DNA of 37,663 nt from Elusimicrobiota bacterium (GTDB lineage Bacteria > Elusimicrobiota > UBA8919): contig JAQUMH010000009.1 of assembly GCA_028718185.1 (NCBI GenBank), positions 1 through 37,663 of the forward strand, read 5' to 3'. The position numbers were made by a program, and so were the translations under genes. Positions within the stretch are counted from its first letter, which is position 1; each line of letters starts with the position of its first letter. The notes under the pieces are model-generated. The model had not been told where the DNA came from. It ran no database searches and saw nothing but the letters and a program-made list of their open reading frames with translations. Positions 19,450 through 25,583 of the stretch are shown here, one piece after another.

Positions 19450-22179
19450 TTACTTCGCTACAACAACCGTACCATTAAATACTTTACCGCCCGCTTCTAT
19501 CTGATAAATATAAATTCCGGAAGAAACTGTCTTGCCTGATGAATTTTTACCGTCCCACTTCAATGAGGACTCGGTATCACCTTTAAGCATATCGGAAATA
19601 TACGCGCCATTAATATCAAAAATCTTACCGCTGAGCCCTGAGTCATTACCCTCATATATAAAGTTAGTTACATCATTCCAGCCATCACCGTTCGGTGTAA
19701 AGACTCTCGGGTAAACCTTAGATAATGTAAATCCTGCTGCTCTCATTGACTGACGGACCTGATATTTCCCGCCTTTCTTGGTTTTGATTGAAACTGTTTG
19801 TTGTGCAGTGTCAACTTCGCCGCCGATTTTCACCCATTCAACACCGTTAAACCAGAACAGCGATAAATTGTCTTTTGCCTGATTTTCAGGAATTGGCGCC
19901 ATAGACGGCGTTCTTACAACACCATTTGAAATATCGTAAGATATCTTAACATCAGCAAGCGCTCTTGAGAACAGAAGTCCCGTTATGACTTCTTCAGAAA
20001 TGGCTTTCTTAGGAATAAATGCAAACGATTTTACAATCTTTCCTGTCTCTTCAGTTGTAAGGTGAACGACATCAAAGTAAACATCTTCACCGAAAGAATT
20101 GCTTTCTTTATAAAGCACGCTACATATTGCCTTTGCAATTGAAATAGAAGTCTTTGGTTCTGTTGAATCATAGAATGAAATATATCCTTCTGGTGAAGAA
20201 TCTACCCTTGCCGATGGTATTGAAACATTCGCAGAAAGGTCGTGAGTTGTAAGCCAGTAATAATAAAGATTTCCACCTGTGTAAGTAGTTGTAGATGTTA
20301 CATTTATCGGTATTGTCCAGGTTGTTGCTGTCCCGTTTATAGCACTTGAACGATAAAGTGTGTAGTGAGAAAGGTCTGTTGCAGTGGTACCGTCTGTTGA
20401 TTTAACTACAGCATCCCAGGTAATAGTTAAATATTTATCATCTGATGAAAGGGCTACTTTCAAATCACGAGGTTCTCTTGGAGGAATCCTGTCAGTAGCA
20501 GACGGTGCAATTGCTGTTGTTGAAGCAGCAACTGAATAGTTAGGTCTTAAATCATATGCGTATGCTTTGTAATAATATTGTACTTCAGGTATTAAGTTGG
20601 AATGGACAAGCGATGTCGCTGTTCCGGTAGAAATAATATACCCATTATAATCACCAACTGAATAATTAGTCCCTGCAACAGGTATAAACGCAGAAGGTGC
20701 CCCCGTTGAATAAACAATTAAAACACCCTTAAAGTCGGCATCAGTCGGATTAGTCCAGCTAAGTTGTATTTCCCTGCCATTTGGCTCATATAGCGGTTTT
20801 GCTGCAAAATTGGATACCTTTGCAGGTGGTGTCTGGTCAGATGTTAATGCATAAGGTGAATTTGAATAACCTGACCAGTTAGGTATTTCGTCGCCAACAA
20901 CCATACAGAACCACCATGTTGTATTATCTGCAAGTCCTGTTACAGTATATGACTGAGGAGCATTGACAACGGTTGAGGTTGAAATAAACCGTCTGTTATA
21001 TACCGGAACATTCCAAGCAGTATCAGTAGGAATAGCGCCTGCTGATGAGAACCTTATATCATAATAACCGTTTGTAAGGTCTTTTGAACGACCTACATTT
21101 TCTGTTGGTGCATTCCACTTCAATTCAACTGTATTAAAACCAACGTTGCCAATTGAAAGGGTAACAGCTGCCGGAGGGTCGTCATCAATTGCAGCAGATG
21201 CAAACGCTTTTGTATTTACATTTGCGACATCTGCAGTAGAATTCCAAACTGAATATAAACCTGCGAAATCATCATCAACCGCTTTTATTGCAAACCAGTA
21301 AGATGCACCAGGTGTAAGGTCAGCTAAAAGGAACGTCCTTTGAGAAAGCGGAGGAACATTAGTTGCTGTTATTGTTATCGTAGTACCAATAGTGTTAAAA
21401 TTGCTATTTGTTATAATTTGATTAGCATATTTAATTATATATTGTCCTGTAAGATTTCCAATAGTACCATCGTCGCCAGGTGATGTCCATTGAAGCAGAA
21501 TTTCTCCTTCATAATCTCCTGTAAGTGCTGTTAAGTCAGAAATTGCCGCAGGCGGCTTTACAATAATATCCATTACAGTAGCAGATGAGATATTGAAAGA
21601 AGTCGCTAAATAATGTCCTGAATCTTCTGCCCTAATTCCCAAATAAACAACTTTACCATAATAATCTGATGTTAATGTAAGTGTTTCAAACCGTTTATAA
21701 CCATATTCATCTCCCCAACCATTATTTCCATTATTATTTCTATCACCTTGTTCTGACCACCCTTGTGGATATTCCGATGCCTGGTTCCACCATGCTGTTG
21801 TGTTGTTTGATAAATCTGACAGTGAATTAGTTGAATATCTTACCTGATACGGCCAGTCAAGCACAAGTTCGCCATACCATGGTGCCGGGTCTTCTGCCGG
21901 AACAGTAAAGCTAAGATTTATTTCTCCTTCGTTTGTTCCAATTGATGCTGCTAAATCCGTTACTGATGTCGGTGGTCCGAAGTTAGGTCTGCAACTAAGT
22001 TCTATTGAATCAGGATTTGCAGCATAAACATAATTGAAGATTGAAGATTGAAGATTAAAGATTAAAAACATGAACAGAACTATCCTTTGCCATTTCTTTA
22101 TGGCTTTTAGGATGTCATATAGACCCTGAATCAAGTTCAGGGTGACACTAAGTGTCATCTGGTTAAGAGTTCTGTTCAT
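19450..22179 (-). CDS. surface fn3-repeat protein with FlgD-Ig/T9SS-like C-terminal domain
   Basis: 909 residues. The signal peptide ends in YVYA-A, then ANPDSIELSCRP. Several fibronectin type III-like modules follow, each with PPAAISDLTA-type starts, WTSPGDDG or WTNPTDAD motifs and W/Y-rich strands. A region at about 690-815 resembles a transition domain. The C-terminal domain (about 825-909) has FTPNGDGWNDV and KWDGKNSSGKTVSSGIYIYQ and ends GKVFNGTVVVAK. The architecture is that of a secreted surface protein whose last domain directs export or anchoring. The N terminus keeps the leader shared with both PorV-like genes, but 15 codons are inserted from a palindromic repeat (22090-22160). The RBS (AGGT) is weak and lies right after hairpin element 3. 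Confidence 0.85.
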   Translation of the reverse strand: MNRTLNQMTLSVTLNLIQGLYDILKAIKKWQRIVLFMFLIFNLQSSIFNYVYAANPDSIELSCRPNFGPPTSVTDLAASIGTNEGEINLSFTVPAEDPAPWYGELVLDWPYQVRYSTNSLSDLSNNTTAWWNQASEYPQGWSEQGDRNNNGNNGWGDEYGYKRFETLTLTSDYYGKVVYLGIRAEDSGHYLATSFNISSATVMDIIVKPPAAISDLTALTGDYEGEILLQWTSPGDDGTIGNLTGQYIIKYANQIITNSNFNTIGTTITITATNVPPLSQRTFLLADLTPGASYWFAIKAVDDDFAGLYSVWNSTADVANVNTKAFASAAIDDDPPAAVTLSIGNVGFNTVELKWNAPTENVGRSKDLTNGYYDIRFSSAGAIPTDTAWNVPVYNRRFISTSTVVNAPQSYTVTGLADNTTWWFCMVVGDEIPNWSGYSNSPYALTSDQTPPAKVSNFAAKPLYEPNGREIQLSWTNPTDADFKGVLIVYSTGAPSAFIPVAGTNYSVGDYNGYIISTGTATSLVHSNLIPEVQYYYKAYAYDLRPNYSVAASTTAIAPSATDRIPPREPRDLKVALSSDDKYLTITWDAVVKSTDGTTATDLSHYTLYRSSAINGTATTWTIPINVTSTTTYTGGNLYYYWLTTHDLSANVSIPSARVDSSPEGYISFYDSTEPKTSISIAKAICSVLYKESNSFGEDVYFDVVHLTTEETGKIVKSFAFIPKKAISEEVITGLLFSRALADVKISYDISNGVVRTPSMAPIPENQAKDNLSLFWFNGVEWVKIGGEVDTAQQTVSIKTKKGGKYQVRQSMRAAGFTLSKVYPRVFTPNGDGWNDVTNFIYEGNDSGLSGKIFDINGAYISDMLKGDTESSLKWDGKNSSGKTVSSGIYIYQIEAGGKVFNGTVVVAK
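22033..22065 (-). repeat. heptamer repeat forming a signal-peptide core (fn3 protein)
   Basis: Same units and reading frame as in the PorV-like gene at 15331-15365, giving LIFNLQSSIFNYV. Confidence 0.85.
22110..22160. repeat. palindromic repeat inserted in the leader of the fn3 gene
   Basis: Contains the inverted repeat ccctgaatcaagttcaggg and gtgacactaagtgtcat. It encodes about 15 extra residues (MTLSVTLNLIQGLYD) that are absent from the otherwise parallel leaders of the two PorV-like genes. Confidence 0.75.
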
Positions 22180-22192
22180 ATTATATACCTAA

Positions 22193-22284
22193 GCGGGTGA
22201 GCAGAAGTCACGTTTCTTCCCCCGAAGAAATTTCCGCCAATGGCGAACTTTGCCAAAGACAGGAGGACTTTCGTGCCCACCCGC
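22193..22284 (-). repeat. GC-rich structured hairpin element 3 (with inserted loop)
   Basis: Outer stem GCGGGTG/CACCCGC. About 30 extra bases containing gccaatggc sit in the arm. It ends 13 bases before the fn3 gene's ATG, so folding could affect ribosome access. Confidence 0.8.
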
Positions 22285-22295
22285 AAATTATATGC

Positions 22296-22368
22296 TGCGG
22301 ACGGAACGGAGCCAGCCAAAATATCTTCCCCCAAAGAATTTTTTGAAGGACATCCGTACCCGCCCGCA
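22296..22368 (-). repeat. GC-rich structured hairpin element 4
   Basis: Outer stem TGCGGGCGG/CCGTCCGCA, nine pairs including one G-U. The core is the variant CTTTGGGGGAAG. Confidence 0.82.
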
Positions 22369-22437
22369 AAATTTATAACTGCGTTCACGTGTTCATTTGT
22401 TCTTGTGTTCTTGTGTTCATGGTTATTAGTTAAAGAA

Positions 22438-22499
22438 ACGAGCGGGAAGCAGATAGTTCTTTCTTCCCCCGAAGAATTAGGACTTCCGTTCCCGCTCGT
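22438..22499 (-). repeat. GC-rich structured hairpin element 5
   Basis: Outer stem ACGAGCGGGAA/TTCCCGCTCGT. Identical over 62 bases to elements 7 and 10, which suggests recent duplication. Confidence 0.88.
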
Positions 22500-22546
22500 A
22501 ATCTGCATAATCTGTTCTAATAATCTGTGTAATCTGCGATTTAAAA

Positions 22547-22612
22547 GGGCGGATACAGGCCTGTCAAAATATCTTCCCCCGAAGAATTCTTGAAGGACAT
22601 CCGTACCCGCCC
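22547..22612 (-). repeat. GC-rich structured hairpin element 6
   Basis: Outer stem GGGCGG/CCGCCC with an inner GTAC/GTAT arm, and core CTTCGGGGGAAG. It differs from element 8 at a single position. Confidence 0.88.
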
Positions 22613-22671
22613 CAGAGACTGCAACTGCGTTCACGTGTTCATTTGTTCTTATGTTCTTATGTTCAAAAGAA

Positions 22672-22733
22672 ACGAGCGGGAAGCAGATAGTTCTTTCTTC
22701 CCCCGAAGAATTAGGACTTCCGTTCCCGCTCGT
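22672..22733 (-). repeat. GC-rich structured hairpin element 7
   Basis: Same 62 bases as elements 5 and 10. It is preceded by the same tgttc-type heptamer tract, so the duplicated unit includes that tract. Confidence 0.88.
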
Positions 22734-22750
22734 AATCTGCGTTTTGTTTG

Positions 22751-22814
22751 TCATTGCGAGGACAAAGTCCGTGGCAATCTCATTTTTAGATTGCTTCACT
22801 TCGTTCGCAATGAC
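22751..22814. repeat. 'cattgcgag' palindromic repeat between hairpin elements
   Basis: Reads cattgcgaggacaaagtccg, then gattgcttcacttcgttcgc, ending in aatgac. It is an inverted-repeat unit of the family found inside genes at 25.3-29.5 kb. Confidence 0.8.
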
Positions 22815-22846
22815 ATTAGTATTCGGTAATTGGTTATTAGTTAAAA

Positions 22847-22912
22847 GGGCGGATACAGGCCTGTCAAAATATCTTCCCCCGAAGAATTCCTGAAGGACAT
22901 CCGTACCCGCCC
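22847..22912 (-). repeat. GC-rich structured hairpin element 8
   Basis: Near-identical to element 6. The sequence ttggttattagttaaaa in front of it is also shared in part with the flank of element 5. Confidence 0.88.
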
Positions 22913-22930
22913 CAATAAGTGAGAAAGAAA

Positions 22931-22981
22931 GGGCGGACATACAGAAATATCTTCCCCCGAAGAAAACTTCCGTGCCCGCCC
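22931..22981 (-). repeat. GC-rich structured hairpin element 9
   Basis: Short version (51 bases) like element 1, with outer stem GGGCGG/CCGCCC. It lacks the GTCC segment found in the longer elements. Confidence 0.85.
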
Positions 22982-23040
22982 ATTTTTTACCACTTAAAGT
23001 AATAAGTTTATATGTTATTGTGTTCTTATGTTCAAAAGAA

Positions 23041-23102
23041 ACGAGCGGGAAGCAGATAGTTCTTTCTTCCCCCGAAGAATTAGGACTTCCGTTCCCGCTC
23101 GT
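23041..23102 (-). repeat. GC-rich structured hairpin element 10
   Basis: Third identical copy of the 62-base unit of elements 5 and 7. It is the first element a transcript from the candidate promoter at 23116-23144 would contain. Confidence 0.88.
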
Positions 23103-23115
23103 ATTGATACCAAAA

Positions 23116-23144
23116 ATTATATATAAACAAAAAACCCCTGTTAT
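23116..23144 (-). promoter_or_regulatory. possible promoter for the fn3-protein transcript
   Basis: TATAAT (minus strand, 23121-23116) has ATAACA 17 bases upstream (23144-23139), a four-of-six match to TTGACA. The -35 lies within the terminator stem. If real, the transcript has a leader of about 930 bases carrying eight hairpin elements. Confidence 0.4.
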
Positions 23145-23155
23145 TGTAACAGAGG
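23129..23155 (-). terminator. intrinsic terminator (minus strand)
   Basis: On the minus strand CCTCTGTTA-CAA-TAACAGGGG forms a nine-pair stem with one G-U pair and is followed by TTTTTTGTTT. It should stop transcripts coming from the strongly promoted gene at 23651-24190 before they reach the hairpin array. Confidence 0.8.
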
Positions 23156-23218
23156 TAAAAATCACATCAATTATATCAATGATTAAAGATGAAACCTTTA
23201 TATCACTATAAAGAAAAC

Positions 23219-23309
23219 GAGCGGGCACGGAAGTCCTCCAATCCCAACGTTTATCGGGATTTATTCTTCGGGGGAAGAATTTTTTTTTATTTGCTTAACC
23301 AGTCCCGCC
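23219..23309 (+). repeat. GC-rich structured hairpin element 11 (opposite strand)
   Basis: The only copy on the plus strand: GCGGGCACGGAAGTCC, then TTCTTCGGGGGAAGAA, then GTCCCGC. A palindrome aatcccaacgtttatcggga is inserted in its loop. The weaker outer stem suggests decay. Confidence 0.75.
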
Positions 23310-23318
23310 TATTCTTTT

Positions 23319-23374
23319 GTAGCTGCAAAGTGAAACTTTGCTGTTTTTTAACAGAGCTAATGCTCTGCAACTAC
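23319..23374. repeat. inverted pair of GTAG-type REP hairpins (BIME-like)
   Basis: 23319-23341 (plus) is GTAGCTGCAAAGTGAAACTT with arms GCAAAGT/ACTTTGC. 23352-23374 (minus) has arms CAGAGC/GCTCTG and ends in CTAC. The two point in opposite directions, as in bacterial interspersed mosaic elements. Confidence 0.8.
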
Positions 23375-23650
23375 ATTTTAATAGACGGACTAGGCAAAAC
23401 AAACTTCTAATCTTTGATGGATTTTAACTTACCCACCTTCTTCGCGTTATAGAGTTATTGGGTTATAGGGTTAAAAACTCTATGAACTCTAAAACACTAT
23501 AACTTTGAATTTTGATGGGCAAATCAAATTCACCGGTTTTTCTGATTTACACCATACCTTTTCCTTACTTTCTCACCAGAGACATATCTGTCCCTGGTAT
23601 TTCAAAGAACAAAGGTACAAACAACCTTAACACATTAAACTGTCTTTACA

Positions 23651-24190
23651 CTAGTCAGCTGTTGCGTAAATACTTACTGTCATTGTGTGCGTAGCTGTGC
23701 CTCCTGAAGTGGTAGGCATTGAAATACGCGCCCACAATCCTACTTGCTGACCTACTGTAATACCATTGGTATACGTCATTGCTGCCTGAGATGTCGTAAC
23801 ACTACTTACATATGCACCTACAGCACCGGGTAACCATACCGGCTCCGCACCTCCACTAGATGCAGAAGTACCTATCATCAAACAATAGGTGTTGGCAGCG
23901 GCAGTGTTAGCAAGCGTCCATGTATTATCACCGACCGCGTTGTTTCCCTTAACTTCCCAGTCTGCTATGACGTTGCCGTCATTTGAGGCAGTACCTATAT
24001 AAAGCGAAGCCTGCGCACCAAGGTTAACAGAACTGAAATTACCTGTTGTAGATGCTATGTCAATTGAATAGTTAGTACCGCCTACATCAACGGTTAATGT
24101 AAAACTATCCGGGTTTGCCGTTGCATGCGACAGGGTTGATATACATACCATCATTCCAATAACCAACAATAAACTCATAATCTTTTTCAT
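23651..24190 (-). CDS. short exported surface protein sharing the giant protein's C-terminal domain
   Basis: 179 residues from ATG at 24190. The signal peptide MKKIMSLLLVIGMMVCISTL ends in SHA-T, then ANPDSFTLTVDV. The mature part is Ser/Thr/Gly/Ala-rich and low in charge, like a major surface or pilin-like subunit. Its last 130 residues align with the end of the giant protein at 30910: SNDGNVIADWEV with KNDGNVTENFAL, and GLWARISMP with NLWLRLDLP, both finishing in an I-Y-(I/A) strand. A near-consensus promoter (24360-24388) and a perfect Shine-Dalgarno (24196-24204) indicate high expression. A second in-frame GTG start at 24274 has an equally good Shine-Dalgarno. I know no named family for the domain with certainty; it recalls WxL-type domains. 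Confidence 0.82.
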   Translation of the reverse strand: MKKIMSLLLVIGMMVCISTLSHATANPDSFTLTVDVGGTNYSIDIASTTGNFSSVNLGAQASLYIGTASNDGNVIADWEVKGNNAVGDNTWTLANTAAANTYCLMIGTSASSGGAEPVWLPGAVGAYVSSVTTSQAAMTYTNGITVGQQVGLWARISMPTTSGGTATHTMTVSIYATAD

Positions 24191-24195
24191 TTTTA

Positions 24196-24204
24196 TCACC
24201 TCCT
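24196..24204 (-). promoter_or_regulatory. perfect Shine-Dalgarno for the short surface protein
   Basis: AGGAGGTGA on the minus strand, five bases from the ATG at 24190. It is complementary to nine bases of the usual 16S tail and is the best ribosome binding site in the window, together with the upstream copy at 24280-24288. Confidence 0.85.
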
Positions 24205-24210
24205 TTTTAT

Positions 24211-24267
24211 TTAGATTTTTTTCGTTCCGATTTGTCGGGACGAGTGTTCGTTCGTAATTTGTTTCAT
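24211..24267 (-). CDS. possible 18-residue leader peptide
   Basis: ATG at 24267 opens an 18-codon frame (MKQITNEHSSRQIGTKKI) ending in TAA at 24211. It lies 12 bases from the AGGAGGTGA at 24280-24288, in a different frame from the surface protein. The in-frame GTG at 24274 is better spaced (5 bases), so this leader is only one of two readings. Confidence 0.25.
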   Translation of the reverse strand: MKQITNEHSSRQIGTKKI

Positions 24268-24279
24268 TTTTCACTTTAC

Positions 24280-24288
24280 TCACCTCCT
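24280..24288 (-). promoter_or_regulatory. second perfect Shine-Dalgarno, upstream copy
   Basis: AGGAGGTGA with GTAAA before GTG at 24274. That GTG is in frame with the surface protein and would add 28 residues ahead of its signal peptide. Confidence 0.7.
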
Positions 24289-24359
24289 ATTTTTGTTTCA
24301 TCCTGTAATTTTTTCACTGCTGGGCTGAAGTTAACCTTAACTTCTCTCTTCCACTATGT

Positions 24360-24388
24360 AGTATAACACAAAAGTGTCATTTTGTCAA
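24360..24388 (-). promoter_or_regulatory. strong sigma-70 promoter of the short surface protein
   Basis: TTGACA (24388-24383), a 17-base spacer, then TATACT (24365-24360). Transcription would start near 24353, giving a leader of about 160 bases before the ATG at 24190. Nothing else is seen in the 24389-24453 stretch. Confidence 0.85.
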
Positions 24389-24453
24389 GTACTTTATTAA
24401 TTTATTAATTTTTTATATTTTTAGGTAAACCATACAGTTTAGTTCGTGTTCTA

Positions 24454-25581
24454 CTATTCACCAGTAATTACATACAGTTTGGAAACAATTTCAACCGGAA
24501 TTTCATTTATAACTTCCGCTTTTATCAGAAAAATATATTTCTTATTTTTATATTTTTCTTCATTAGGAATTTCAATGAATACATCCAGTTTTTCAATTGT
24601 CTCACCTTCCAACATAATATCTTCCGGTTTAACTTTTACAAAATCAGGGTTTCCAAGCTCATAGCCGCTTTCAACAGAACCGTACATATTAATATCATAT
24701 GTAACTGCTTTAATTTTTAACTTAAGCGTTTCGGTCGCTTTGTTGATAAGCTTGAGCCGGACATTTTTCTCTTTTTTGAGATCAATCTTTTTGCCGAGTT
24801 CAATGGCATCTTTAATTGTGATATTTACGGGGTCAAACTCAAAATTTAGTGTATGCATCTTTTTATTTTTCTTCTCTTTTTTCAGCGATTCGGGTCCCAT
24901 ACTTCCTATTGAAAATCTAAATCGCGTCTGACTACCGGTTGCTATCGTCACCTGTCCCTGCTGCCCTATAGGAGAACCTGCACTAATCAGGTGAACCTGA
25001 TAATGTTTGCCGATTAGTTTTTCATCATTGGGAATAGTAACTATAATATCGGAAATACCCTTCTCTCCTGGTCCAAGTCGAAATTTATCCGGTACAACTT
25101 TTACCCATTCCAGATCCGGTATCGCTTCATATCCCTCTTTTAATTTATCCTTTCTCGGGAAATCCACCGTTATAATAGCATCAACAGTACTACCGCCCTT
25201 GTTCTGAATAATCATCGGACATTTTTTTAGAACCCGTAAATTGTAACTCTCACCAATTTGCAGGTTTTCAAGAATAAGGTCGGCAAATGTCGCAGAAACC
25301 CCGCCAGCGTGAAGACGGGCAGTAATAAGCAGTAAAAATGTTATTGCGAGTGCAAAACCAGTGGCAATCTTAATACGAGATTCTTCCCGGAGTTTACACT
25401 GAGCAAAGCGAATGTGGTCAGAATGACTGCTTTGCCTGTCATTGCGAACCTGCCTGACGGCAGGCAGGCTGACTTTATCGTGAAGCAATCTCTCTCTTGT
25501 GTTTGGGATTGCTTCGCTAACGCTCGCAATGACATCTGATGACTCAGAATGACACTTTGCAGTACTTTTAACTTTCATCAT
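24454..25581 (-). CDS. exported DUF916-like Ig-fold protein with repeat-derived N terminus
   Basis: 375 residues. The hydrophobic export segment (IATGFALAITFLLLITARLH, then AGG) begins only after about 75 residues, and nearly all of that extension is encoded by palindromic repeats. The mature part has two Ig-like beta domains. The first runs from LQIGESYNLRVLKKCPMIIQ through IPDLEWVKVVPDKFRLGPGE to IGKHYQVHL, and the second from about residue 245 to the end (VKVKPEDIMLEG, IPNEEKYKNKKYIFLI). The pattern resembles the WxL-interacting DUF916/DUF3324 proteins of Gram-positives and COG1470-type domains, and the first domain is paralogous to the protein at 30103-30594. Likely role: periplasmic or surface partner of the large and small surface proteins. 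GGGGGAAATAAAA precedes the ATG. Confidence 0.72.
   Translation of the reverse strand: MMKVKSTAKCHSESSDVIASVSEAIPNTRERLLHDKVSLPAVRQVRNDRQSSHSDHIRFAQCKLREESRIKIATGFALAITFLLLITARLHAGGVSATFADLILENLQIGESYNLRVLKKCPMIIQNKGGSTVDAIITVDFPRKDKLKEGYEAIPDLEWVKVVPDKFRLGPGEKGISDIIVTIPNDEKLIGKHYQVHLISAGSPIGQQGQVTIATGSQTRFRFSIGSMGPESLKKEKKNKKMHTLNFEFDPVNITIKDAIELGKKIDLKKEKNVRLKLINKATETLKLKIKAVTYDINMYGSVESGYELGNPDFVKVKPEDIMLEGETIEKLDVFIEIPNEEKYKNKKYIFLIKAEVINEIPVEIVSKLYVITGE
25334..25560. repeat. palindromic repeats read as the N terminus of an exported protein
   Basis: Several 'cattgcgag...gcaatct' units lie end to end: 25340-25370, 25438-25495 and 25507-25534, with ctgcctgacggcaggcag inside. All are in frame with the gene at 24454-25581, including part of its signal-peptide core. 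Confidence 0.8.
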
Positions 25582-25583
25582 TT

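Larger units (their letters stand above)
22180..23650. other. 1.5-kb gene-free region of tandem repeats upstream of the fn3 gene
   Basis: No credible gene. The region holds nine GC-rich hairpin elements, several 'tgttcatttgttcttgtgtt' heptamer tracts (22383-22420, 22630-22664, 23014-23033), one cattgcgag palindrome, a terminator, a possible promoter, a REP pair and an octamer tract gttatagagttattgggtta (23448-23476). A long open frame over 22176-23228 exists but reads the hairpin units in different frames. Confidence 0.75.

Noticed and set aside
22176-23228. 350-codon open frame on the minus strand through the hairpin array
   Set aside because: It reads the same hairpin unit in different frames (SSGEE in some, FFGGRYF in others), has no ribosome binding site or signal, and overlaps the start of the fn3 gene. 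The open frame follows from the low stop content of the repeats.
22193-23309. Hairpin elements as a c-di-GMP riboswitch or an integron attC array
   Set aside because: They lack the conserved GEMM core bases and the RYYYAAC/GTTRRRY ends of attC sites, and no integrase is nearby.
22193-23309. Hairpin array as a CRISPR array
   Set aside because: Repeats are 51-92 bases, spacing is irregular, intervals contain other repeats, and no cas gene is present.
23576-23597. Palindrome ccagagacatatctgtccct/gg as terminator of the short surface-protein gene
   Set aside because: The stem is good but no T-run follows on the minus strand; the hairpin at 23129-23155 is the convincing terminator.
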